Below are positions 50,253 to 57,946 of a stretch of DNA of 64,000 nt, piece by piece. Position numbers and translations under genes: made by a program. Location: contig JAJZWV010000010.1 of assembly GCA_021846505.1 (NCBI GenBank), positions 17,922-81,921 of the forward strand, given 5' to 3'. The notes beneath the pieces were generated by a model that had not been told where the DNA came from, did not search any database, and saw nothing but the letters and a program-made list of their open reading frames with translations. Each line of letters starts with the position of its first letter. Positions within the stretch are counted from its first letter, which is position 1. Source of the DNA: Bacillota bacterium. Its GTDB lineage: Bacteria > Bacillota > Sulfobacillia > Sulfobacillales > JAIMBI01.

Positions 50253-51965
50253 ATGAAGAGCCGCTTGGCCCGCACGATGGCCACCCGCGCAGCCGCTGTG
50301 GCCGGGGCCGCCGCGCTGCTGGCCGGCTGTGGGGCCGGGCCCGCCGGAGGGTCCGCCAGCGCACACAAGGCGGTGGTGGTCGCCATTACCGGCGGCACCC
50401 CGAACTTCTGGTTTCCCATGAACTCGGCGCCGGACTTTACGGAGCTGAACGGGCAGATGAACCACATGATGTACCTGCCGCTGGTCAACGTGAGCCACAC
50501 CAACGCCATCAGCTTTCGCCAAGCCGTGGCCGACAAGATTGTGGCCAATGCGCAGGGCACGGTGTACAAGGTTTACCTGAAGCCCAATCTCCAGTGGTCG
50601 AATGGCACCCCGGTGACGGCCCAGGACGTGGTGTTTTCCTGGAACGTGATGGACGCCGCCAGCCAAACCCATCCGGCGCCTGCGTGGACGTATGGGGCCG
50701 CCGGGATGGGCGGTGTGCCCACCCGCTGGACCAGCGTGGTGGCCAAGGGCAGCCACGAAGTGGTCGTAACCCTCAACACACCGACAAATCCTCAGTGGTT
50801 TGAGCACAACGGCCTCACGCAGATTTTCCCGATGCCCGCGTCGGTGTGGAATCGCGACCCGCACAACATGGCGCAGGAGCTGAAGTTCATCCTCAGTGTG
50901 GCCAGCAAGCCCACCAACCCGGTGTACAAGGTGGTGGATGGCCCCTACAAGTTCGCATCCACGTCCAACAACGTGTACTGGGACTTTGTGCCCAATCCCA
51001 ACTACGATGGCCACAAAGCCACCAAGAAAGTGATTTTCGAATACTTCGCGTCCGCTCCCGCTGAATTTGCCGCGCTGAAGCGCGGGCAAATTCAGGTGGG
51101 CACGCTGCCGTTTTCGCTGTATAACTCGCGCAGCCAGCTGGCCTCGGATCGGCTGCATGTGATTTATCCGTACGGGTTCAACTACATCACGCCCAACGAG
51201 AGCGCCTCCGCCCCCGGGGTGAAAGGGGCACTCGGCCTCACCTACGTGCGGCAGGCGCTGGAGATGGGCATCAACCAGAAGGCCATGATCCAGTCCATCT
51301 ACCATGGCCTGGCGACGCCCGAGTATGACCAGGTGCCGCCGCAGCCGCCCACCCTGTTTGCCGACCCCAACGTGCCGGCCGTGAAGTACAACCCCACGGC
51401 GGGCAAGCAGCTGCTGCTGTCACACGGCTGGTCCTTGACCAATGGGGTGATGACCAAAGGTGCGATGAAGCTCCAGTTCACCCTGGAATATCCCTCTGGG
51501 TCGGTGACCGGCCAAAACGCCATGGAGTACTTGGCGAGCACGTGGAAGAAGGAAGGCGTGAAGGTCACGCTGCGCGCCCTCTCTGGCGGCACCGTGTTTG
51601 CCGACGCCACGCAGTCCAGCCCCAGCACCTGGTCCATGGCCAACACCATCGGGTGGATCTACGGGCCGGACTTTTACCCCACGGGCGGGGAGTTTTACCT
51701 GCCGGGGGCTGGCGCCAACAACGAGGGGTACAGCAGCAAGACCATGACCCACCTGATCCACCAGACGTACGTGTCGGGCACGCCCGCCCAAATCAAGGCG
51801 CACTTCGATGCGTTTCTGTCGTACGAAGCTCAGCACCTGCCGGTGCTGTACGTGCCGTTCACGCCGGAGCTGTTTGAGACGTCCAAGTCGCTCAGTGGGT
51901 TCACGGGGTCGTTCAATCCCATCACGGGGTTCTACTACCCCAACAGCTGGTCGATCAGCTCGTAG
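50253..51965 (+). CDS. Peptide/oligopeptide ABC transporter substrate-binding lipoprotein
   Basis: This 570-residue SBP_bac_5 protein has a lipobox LLAGC (Cys26), the early PLVNVSHTNAI segment and WSNGTPVTAQDVVFSWNVMD. VDGPYKFASTSNNVYWDFVP, PNPNYDGHKATKKVIF and the hinge LTYVRQALEMGINQKAMIQS follow. Transporter permease and ATPase genes are absent here, so it must work with components encoded elsewhere. GGAGG precedes the ATG. A strong terminator follows. Confidence 0.93.
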   Translation: MKSRLARTMATRAAAVAGAAALLAGCGAGPAGGSASAHKAVVVAITGGTPNFWFPMNSAPDFTELNGQMNHMMYLPLVNVSHTNAISFRQAVADKIVANAQGTVYKVYLKPNLQWSNGTPVTAQDVVFSWNVMDAASQTHPAPAWTYGAAGMGGVPTRWTSVVAKGSHEVVVTLNTPTNPQWFEHNGLTQIFPMPASVWNRDPHNMAQELKFILSVASKPTNPVYKVVDGPYKFASTSNNVYWDFVPNPNYDGHKATKKVIFEYFASAPAEFAALKRGQIQVGTLPFSLYNSRSQLASDRLHVIYPYGFNYITPNESASAPGVKGALGLTYVRQALEMGINQKAMIQSIYHGLATPEYDQVPPQPPTLFADPNVPAVKYNPTAGKQLLLSHGWSLTNGVMTKGAMKLQFTLEYPSGSVTGQNAMEYLASTWKKEGVKVTLRALSGGTVFADATQSSPSTWSMANTIGWIYGPDFYPTGGEFYLPGAGANNEGYSSKTMTHLIHQTYVSGTPAQIKAHFDAFLSYEAQHLPVLYVPFTPELFETSKSLSGFTGSFNPITGFYYPNSWSISS

Positions 51966-51985
51966 CATATCGCGGGCCCGAATCT

Positions 51986-52022
51986 CCCAAGGCACTCGGC
52001 GATAAGCGCCGAGTGCCTTGGG
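51986..52022 (+). terminator. Strong rho-independent-type hairpin after the binding-protein gene
   Basis: Arms of 16 bases (CCCAAGGCACTCGGCG and its exact complement) around the loop ATAAG lie 21 bases after the stop. No clear U tract follows. Confidence 0.75.
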
Positions 52023-52134
52023 GCTTGTGCTCCAATGGGAGTCGCGAGCCGTTCGGCCGGTTTCGCCGATTCGCCCCGGCGCGGACCCCACGGTTCTTGG
52101 GGCCTGGCCATCGGCGTGGCGGGGCGTGGAATCC

Positions 52135-52542
52135 TCAGGGGGCCCAGGTGGCTTTGTGGGCCGGCACGGGATCGGTGACCGGGCGGCGCCGGCGCGCGGC
52201 ATTGCTCCAAATGCCTCCGATAAAAGAGGCGGCAATGATCGCGACGAGGGGATTGGATCTGCCGAACAAGAAGAACACCGGCACCAGCACGGACAGCGCC
52301 CCGAGGGTCGACGCCACGCGCTCCCACCACTGGGGGCGAGGTGCCACCATCCACACACGCACCGCGAGGGAGGCCAGCAGGGCGTACCCGGCCAGTGGCA
52401 GAATGGGATTCCAGTGCGACGTGAGCGCGAGCCCACTCACCCCCACCCCGCTCAGCACGGCCGCAAACAAGACCCCGCGCCCGAAGGCCCGGCCGGCCTG
52501 CATCCACTCGCCCCGCCCCCGGGGCCCCGGCTTTCCGCTCAT
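52135..52542 (-). CDS. Small multi-pass membrane protein
   Basis: This 135-residue protein has about four hydrophobic segments (GVLFAAVLSGVGVSGLALTS, ILPLAGYALLASLAVRVWMV, STLGALSVLVPVFFLFGRS, LVAIIAASFIGGIWSNA) and a basic C-terminus. The start at 52542 is supported mainly by composition. A TATACC -10-like element sits only about ten bases upstream, so the mRNA may be nearly leaderless. The family is not recognised. Confidence 0.6.
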   Translation of the reverse strand: MSGKPGPRGRGEWMQAGRAFGRGVLFAAVLSGVGVSGLALTSHWNPILPLAGYALLASLAVRVWMVAPRPQWWERVASTLGALSVLVPVFFLFGRSNPLVAIIAASFIGGIWSNAARRRRPVTDPVPAHKATWAP

Positions 52543-52663
52543 GATCCAAGGTATACCACTGTTTTCCGGCGCGGTCACCGGCAAACAAAGATGCCGGCGG
52601 GCTGCCGCCGCTTGCTACAATCACGCCCAGGGAGCATGGGGCGGTTGACTTGGGGGAAAGGCG

Positions 52664-53446
52664 GTGGGTGGTGAATCGGCTGAAGGCTCTGCTAATGAAG
52701 GCCGACGAGCCTTGGGCGTGTCGGTTATGATTCCCTCGCCCCAGGTGGTCGAGATGGTGGGGGAGCTGGGATTCGACTGGGTCTTGATTGACTGCGAGCA
52801 TGGCGGCATCAGCTTGGAGTCGGTGGAGCTGATGGCCATGGCGGCTGAGCGCGCGGGCCTCTCGGCGGCGGGCCGGCCGCCGTGCGCTGATCCGAGCGCC
52901 ATCTTGGCCCTGCTGGACCGCGGCCTCCACGGCATCCAAGTACCCCACGTCGGCACGGCCCGCGAGGCGGCGGCGGTGGTGGCGGCGGCTCGATTCCCGC
53001 CGGCCGGGCGGCGCAGCCTGGCGGTGGGCACGTGCGCCGGGGGCTACGGGCTTCGGCCGCGAACCACCGACCGTGCGGCGGCCCAGGCGCGGGAGGTGGT
53101 CATCGCGGTCCAGGTCGAGGACGCGGCGGCGGTGGAGCAGGCGCCGGACATTGCCCGCGTGGCCGGGGTCGACGTCGTATTTGTGGGCCCGTCTGACCTG
53201 TCGGCGTCGATGGGGCACCCCGGGGACACGGCGCATCCTGATGTGCTGGCGGCCCTGGATCGCTTCTGCCGCCAAGTCCAAGAGGCCGGTGCGCAAGCCG
53301 GTACGGCGGGGGGGCTGGCAGCGCTCCGGCACGCGGAAGGATTGGGTGTCGGGTATTTTTACACCCACCTCCCGACGCTGCTGCAGCTGGGCACCCAGGC
53401 GCTGGACCCCGCGGCGTTCCGTGCGCCGGCAGCGCCATGGCATTAA
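52664..53446 (+). CDS. HpcH/HpaI-family aldolase (N-terminal frame disturbed)
   Basis: This class II metal-dependent aldolase, about 260 residues, has LGFDWVLIDCEHGGISLESV, LLDRGLHGIQVPHVGTAREA, VQVEDAAAVEQ and VFVGPSDLSASMG. It cleaves 2-keto-3-deoxy sugar acids or similar compounds to pyruvate. The first 17 residues in this frame look wrong. The neighbouring frame from a GTG at 52668 or 52671 reads NRLKALLMKADEP, the natural start for the family, so one base is probably missing near 52709. An extended -10 (TGC-TACAAT, -10 at 52616-52621) lies upstream. Confidence 0.82.
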   Translation: MGGESAEGSANEGRRALGVSVMIPSPQVVEMVGELGFDWVLIDCEHGGISLESVELMAMAAERAGLSAAGRPPCADPSAILALLDRGLHGIQVPHVGTAREAAAVVAAARFPPAGRRSLAVGTCAGGYGLRPRTTDRAAAQAREVVIAVQVEDAAAVEQAPDIARVAGVDVVFVGPSDLSASMGHPGDTAHPDVLAALDRFCRQVQEAGAQAGTAGGLAALRHAEGLGVGYFYTHLPTLLQLGTQALDPAAFRAPAAPWH

Positions 53447-54307
53447 GTCCAGACTGGGTGCGCCGCTACTTGGCGCGCTTGGCCATCTCGGATCGGGAGC
53501 CGCCCACGGCGGCGTTTCTCACGCGCTTGCACCAAGCGCATGTGGAGCGCATTCCCTGGCAGCCGGTCGACGTATTTCGCGGACACCCCGAGCCGATGGC
53601 CGCGGCGCGGGCCGTTGCCCTCCTGGCCAGCGGCCGCAGCGGCTACTGCTTTCACCTGAACACCGCGTTTCTCATGCTGCTCAAGGCGCTAGCTACACCG
53701 CCCACGCCCACTGGGCGGGCCTGGTGCGGCGCGGGGCCTCTGTGGCCGCTCCCCCGAACGGGCAGCATATGGCCTTGACCGTGCAGCTGAATGGTGCACG
53801 CTGGATTGTGGATGTGGGCCTGGGCGACATGCCCCACGCCCCATTCCGCTCACCTGGGGGCGGTGGCCCCAGGGCGAGCTCACCTATGAAACCCGGCCGG
53901 CCTCCGCAGCCCCGGGAGGCTGGCGCCTCCAGCAGGACCCGCGCGCGTCCTATGCGGGCGTGGTGGGTCCGCGCCCGCTGCCGGATCTAAGGGTGTTCGC
54001 CGGCCCCCACCGCTATCTCAGCCACGATCCCGCGTCGCCCTGGGTCCATCCATCGCCTAGTCCTAAAGGAGCGCGACGGGCGGGGGGTCACGAGCCTTAT
54101 CGGCCTGGTGCTGAGTCAGCTGCCCGCCGAGGGTGCGGTCTCCCGCACGGCAGACAGTCGGCCGGAGTGGTTTGATGTGCTCGGCGACGTGTTTGGCAAG
54201 CCGCTGGCCCATGGGGTGACCGCGACCGGCATGCCTTGTGGTCCCGGGTGCTCTCGGCCCATGACCACTGGATGCGAGCGCGCGGCAGTGGTGTCGAATT
54301 ACAGTGA
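53437..54307 (+). pseudogene. Arylamine N-acetyltransferase pseudogene
   Basis: All signature parts are present but spread over frames. The first frame has SPDWVRRYLARLAISDREPP and the catalytic-Cys motif SGRSGYCFHLNTAFL. Another frame (from about 53690) has QHMALTVQLNGARWIVDVGL with the Asp of VDVG. The next (from about 53870) has LPDLRVFAGPHRYLSHDPAS. Then from about 54057 comes LVLKERDGRGVTSLIGLVLS, and the end is LWSRVLSAHDHWMRARGSGV to a stop at 54305-54307. Four breaks, mostly equal to one missing base, separate them. Its start overlaps the aldolase end by ten bases. Confidence 0.78.
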
Positions 54308-54528
54308 ATATTGGCGATAACTCGGACTTGACGGTGAATCAGCGCGGGCCGATGGTGAACTCAATCGCCGCAGGCGGTGCACGAAAGAGATCTCCCGATC
54401 ACCGAGATGGGTGGTCGGCTTCGGGCGGGGCGGCGCAGCCCGCCTGCCCGAATAGCCCGGCGCCTTCGGACCCGACCCGGATCTGACTGCAGGCCGCTGG
54501 ATTTTCATGCAGGAGAAGGGGGCGCCCC

Positions 54529-54855
54529 ATGGCCGAGGACCGCGGGGAGGCATCGGCGAAAGGCGCCGCCGTGGACAAAAACTGGCTGGTGCTGCAGCGG
54601 TTGGATGATGTCAACGCGCAGCTGGCCGATGTGCGGGGCTCGGTGGGAGATGTCCGCGGGTCGCTGGGAGAAGTGCGGGGCTCGCTGGAGGATCTGCGGG
54701 CTTCGATGGCGGATCTGCGGGCTTCGATGGAGGATCTGCGCCGCTCTACGGACCGCCGCTTTGACGCCGTGGACCGGCGATGGACGTGGAGTGTGGGCAT
54801 TATCGCCATGATGGCGCTGGGTCTGATGGCGAAGCTGCTGGTGCCCGGGGCGTAG
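54529..54855 (+). CDS. Heptad-repeat coiled-coil protein with C-terminal membrane anchor
   Basis: This 108-residue protein carries a near-perfect seven-residue tandem repeat (LADVRGS, VGDVRGS, LGEVRGS, LEDLRAS, MADLRAS, MEDLRRS) that should form a long coiled coil. RRFDAVDRRW and one C-terminal membrane segment (SVGIIAMMALGLMAKLLV) follow. The layout resembles XhlA/Bdr-like small membrane-tail proteins, but no family is certain. AGGAGAAGGGG precedes the ATG. The DNA repeats are 21 bases long. Confidence 0.72.
   Translation: MAEDRGEASAKGAAVDKNWLVLQRLDDVNAQLADVRGSVGDVRGSLGEVRGSLEDLRASMADLRASMEDLRRSTDRRFDAVDRRWTWSVGIIAMMALGLMAKLLVPGA
54628..54753 (+). repeat. 21-base tandem repeat encoding heptads
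   Basis: Six units of 21 bases (GATGTGCGGGGCTCGGTGGG and variants, starting at 54628, 54649, 54670, 54691, 54712 and 54733) encode one coiled-coil heptad each. Units four and five are almost identical, suggesting recent duplication. Confidence 0.8.
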
Positions 54856-55305
54856 TCACCTCGGCTGGGCCCGATGGCCGGGCATGGCGCGCGTGGCGGG
54901 GAAACCCGCGGCATCCCGAGGGTCGTGCGGGTCGCAGTACAGCCGCGCGGGCGGGCGTGCTGTCAGCAGCAGCCTCACCGGCGTGGCGCCGCCGCGGACA
55001 TGGAGTGTGGAGATTGTCTGAGCCTCATGCTTGCTGGGTGCGCAGCCCGCTTTCGTCCCTCGCTTTCTCCGCTCCTCCCGGCCCCTCACTTCTAAGCCGA
55101 AATCCTTGAGGCCGGCCGAGCGCCCCAGCGCACACGGGGTCTCCACCGTGCCTGCGCCTCGCTGGCCGCGCGGCCCGTTGGTGAGAGTCGCCTCAGGTGG
55201 CTCCCCGTGCGGGGGGGCCCGTGGTATGTTACGGCCGCGGTGCCGGCGGCTGCTGGGCGGCGGGCGAGATCGGCACCATCGGCAGGAAGCGCGAGGAGGT
55301 GGGCG
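54856..55305. other. 450-base stretch without a convincing gene
   Basis: Nothing recognisable on either strand. A possible -10 (TATGTT, about 55224-55229) lies 75-80 bases before the NmrA-like gene. GGAGG close to 55300 is that gene's ribosome site. Confidence 0.4.
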
Positions 55306-56208
55306 ATGCAGCAGCGCATGCCAGGACCAGTGGCCGTGATCGGTGCCACCGGCAATCAAGGGGGGCAGGTCGCCGCGGCCCTGCTGCGGGCGGGGATGCC
55401 GGTGCGCGCCGTGACACGCTTTCCGGATAGCGCGGCGAGCGCCGCGCTGCGGCGTGCCGGCGCCGAGGTGGCCGAAGCCGACATGGCTCACGTCACCGCG
55501 CTGGAGCAAGCCTTTGCCGGGGCGGCGGGCGTGTTCAGCGTGCAAAATTTTTGGGAGCTGCACCGCGATGGCGAGGTGGAATTGGGCCTCAATGTGCTGG
55601 AGGCCGCGCGGCGGTCGGGGGCGCCCCACCTGGTGTACAGCTCCGGCATTGGGTGCACCGAGGCCACGCCGGTGCGGGCGATGGACGGCAAAGCGCAGCT
55701 GGAAGCGGCCCTGAAGACGGCGGGGCTGCCCTACACCATCTTGCGGCCGGCCTTGTTCATGGACGACGTGCTGGGGGCGTCGCTGCCGTTTCGCCCGTGG
55801 ATCAGCCGGCGGATGGCCCATCACCGAAAGGTGGTGGGGGTGCTGTTCTTGGCGGTTTTGCGGTCGGCTTTCCACCGCCGCCGCCCGATTCCGCTGGTGG
55901 CGATGGAGGATGTGGGCCGAACGGCTCTCTGGGCCTTTAGCCATCCCGAGGCCAGCGCGGGGCAGGCGTGGGACTTGGTGGGGAGTCGGCTCACCGCGTC
56001 CGAGGTGCTCCGGGATTGGCAAGCCGCCACCGGTCGCCGCCCTTGGCCGCTGCCCATCGGCCCGCTGCTGCGCGCCGTCCACCCGGAAATGGCGGAGCTG
56101 GTCGCGTGGCTGGCACGCCACGACGCTCCCGCAGCGGCCGCCCCGCCGATTCCCCTGGCCACCTTTTCAGAATGGCTGGCCCGGCTGAGCCCGGCGCCCA
56201 GCGGGTAG
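55306..56208 (+). CDS. NmrA-like NAD(P)-binding protein
   Basis: This 300-residue atypical short-chain-dehydrogenase relative has the dinucleotide loop VAVIGATGNQGGQVAAALL, VRAVTRFPDSA, VYSSGIGCTEATPV and LPYTILRPALFMDDVLGA. The catalytic Tyr-x3-Lys is replaced (no YxxxK at the expected place), as in NmrA/HSCARG redox sensors and some isoflavone reductases. It may sense NADPH rather than catalyse. AGGAGG is six bases before the ATG. Confidence 0.87.
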   Translation: MQQRMPGPVAVIGATGNQGGQVAAALLRAGMPVRAVTRFPDSAASAALRRAGAEVAEADMAHVTALEQAFAGAAGVFSVQNFWELHRDGEVELGLNVLEAARRSGAPHLVYSSGIGCTEATPVRAMDGKAQLEAALKTAGLPYTILRPALFMDDVLGASLPFRPWISRRMAHHRKVVGVLFLAVLRSAFHRRRPIPLVAMEDVGRTALWAFSHPEASAGQAWDLVGSRLTASEVLRDWQAATGRRPWPLPIGPLLRAVHPEMAELVAWLARHDAPAAAAPPIPLATFSEWLARLSPAPSG

Positions 56209-56393
56209 CGCCTCCGGTGGCGGGCGCGAATCCCGCGGCGCTCCAATGGGTGTTCCTGCTACTATCAGGGCAACGTCGGCGGTCCTTCTGCTAAAGCGGT
56301 GGGGTGCCAGGCGGCGCCCGCCATACGCAGCTCACGGAGCCAATGAGCAACTTAGACGTGTGGCGCCGACACGTCCAGCAAGCCAGAAGGAAA

Positions 56394-56429
56394 AGGCGAC
56401 GAAGAAGGCGACGAAGAAGGCGACGACGA
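56394..56429 (+). repeat. 12-base tandem repeat upstream of msrB
   Basis: Three units of AGGCGACGAAGA (the last diverged) lie just before the msrB ribosome site. In one frame they would encode KAT-type repeats like those of basic DNA-binding tails, in another runs of arginine, but no supported gene uses either frame. Confidence 0.6.
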
Positions 56430-56441
56430 AGGAGGCAACCG

Positions 56442-56882
56442 ATGAAGCCCAACGAAGACCGCGAGGCGCTGCGCGCCCGGCTCAGCCCCTTGGCCTTCAA
56501 AGTGACCCAGGAGAAAGGGACGGAGCCGCCGTTTCAAAATGAGTACTGGGACCACCACGGCGAAGGCTTGTACGTGGATGTGATTTCCGGCATGCCGCTG
56601 TTTTCTTCGCGGGACAAGTTTGACTCGGACTGCGGCTGGCCCAGCTTTTCCAAGCCTGTGAGCGCAGACCACATTGGCCGTCACCCGGACTTGAGCCACG
56701 GCATGGTGCGGACCGAGGTGACCTCCAGCGACTCGGCGGCGCACTTGGGCCATGTGTTTAGCGATGGCCCACGCGACGCAGGGGGGCTCCGCTACTGCAT
56801 CAACTCGGCGGCACTGCGCTTTGTGCCCAAGGACCAGCTGGCCGCCGAGGGGTACGGCGAATATCTCTCCCTGTTTGACTGA
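56442..56882 (+). CDS. msrB: Peptide methionine-(R)-S-oxide reductase
   Basis: This 146-residue MsrB has [20 protein letters not shown] and the catalytic block [12 protein letters not shown] (Cys119). The two CxxC zinc pairs found in many MsrB proteins are absent (VDVISGM and TSSDSA occur instead), so this is the zinc-free form. It repairs oxidised methionine using thioredoxin. The start at 56442 has GGAGG upstream; longer frames only add arginine-rich repeat translation. Confidence 0.93.
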   Translation: MKPNEDREALRARLSPLAFKVTQEKGTEPPFQNEYWDHHGEGLYVDVISGMPLFSSRDKFDSDCGWPSFSKPVSADHIGRHPDLSHGMVRTEVTSSDSAAHLGHVFSDGPRDAGGLRYCINSAALRFVPKDQLAAEGYGEYLSLFD

Positions 56883-57031
56883 GCGGGGATCAGGCGGCAC
56901 CGTCGCCGCCTGGTGCTGACTGTACGCCCGACGCAGCGCGCTGCCTCAATCCCCCTGAAACCGGCAGGCGGCGCCGTGCGTCTCAGCCAGGAAGTGGTGG
57001 AGGCGACGAGCCGCCGGAAGGGACGAGTTGA

Positions 57032-57946
57032 GTGGATGTATGGGTGAGGCGCGTGTCGCGGCGCTTCCGAGCGCACCAGGCACTCCGCGGCGTGACCCTA
57101 ACCCTAGGCCCGGGGCTCAATGTGGTGCTGGGCGCCAACGGGGCGGGCAAAAGCACGCTTCTGAAAATCATGGCCACGGTGCTGAGCCCAAGTCAGGGGG
57201 AAGTGGGGTACGGCGATTGGCGCTGGCCCCGTGACGCCGCTCGCCTCCGGAGCCACTTGGGCTACGTGCCGCAGGGCGGCACGCTGAACAGCTATCTCAG
57301 CCCGCGCGACTGGATTGCGGCGGCGGCTGTCCAGCGGGGGATGGGGTCGTTTGCCGCCTCAGCCAGCCTGGCCGAGGACTTGCTGGCCACGCTGGGGGTC
57401 GATGCCGACCTGTCGCTCCCATTGGACCGAACCCCGGGCCGCGTGCAGCAGTGGGCGCTGGTGGCCCAGTCGCTGCTGGGCGAGCCGCCCGTGTGGATCT
57501 TAGATGAGCCGAGCCAGCGCCTGAGCTCCGCAGACATGGGTCGCCTGGAGCAGCTGCTGTCTGCGCGCAGTGCCAGCGCCACGGTTGTCCTGGCGACGCA
57601 TTTGGGGCCGTCCTTGATCCAGCGGGCGCAGCGCGTGGTGGTGCTGGCTGCCGGCGCCGCCATCGCGGACGGCACGCCCCAGGAGATTGCGGCCGCAGCG
57701 GACGGCCAGGTGCGTTTGGCCCGCTGGCCGGTGGCGCTTTGGGCCCGCGCCGGCGAGCGGTGGCTGGAGGCCGCAGCACACCAGGGGGCGGTGCCTACCG
57801 AAATTTATCCCAGCGGGCAGTCGGTCGCGGTCCGCATAGTGGGCGCCATGCCGGTGCCAGCGGGCGTCGAGGAGGAGGCCGCCGCGCCCACCGTGGAGGA
57901 CGGCCACCAAGCGCTGCTGCGGGCCTCCCTGAGGGCCGGCCCATGA
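57032..57946 (+). CDS. ABC transporter ATPase with divergent signature motif
   Basis: This 304-residue ATPase has Walker A LGANGAGKSTLLKIM, Q-loop YVPQGGTLNSYLSPRDW, Walker B VWILDEPSQRLSSADMG and the switch LATHLG. The signature LSGGQ is replaced by TPGRVQQW. The C-terminal ~90 residues are an extra domain (LARWPVALWARAGERW). It starts with GTG and overlaps the permease start as ATGA. It is an ABC-2-type exporter ATPase; whether the altered signature still works is open. Confidence 0.85.
   Translation: MDVWVRRVSRRFRAHQALRGVTLTLGPGLNVVLGANGAGKSTLLKIMATVLSPSQGEVGYGDWRWPRDAARLRSHLGYVPQGGTLNSYLSPRDWIAAAAVQRGMGSFAASASLAEDLLATLGVDADLSLPLDRTPGRVQQWALVAQSLLGEPPVWILDEPSQRLSSADMGRLEQLLSARSASATVVLATHLGPSLIQRAQRVVVLAAGAAIADGTPQEIAAAADGQVRLARWPVALWARAGERWLEAAAHQGAVPTEIYPSGQSVAVRIVGAMPVPAGVEEEAAAPTVEDGHQALLRASLRAGP

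Noticed and set aside
54628..54753. CRISPR-like array
   Set aside because: Repeats are directly adjacent 21-base coding heptads without spacers.
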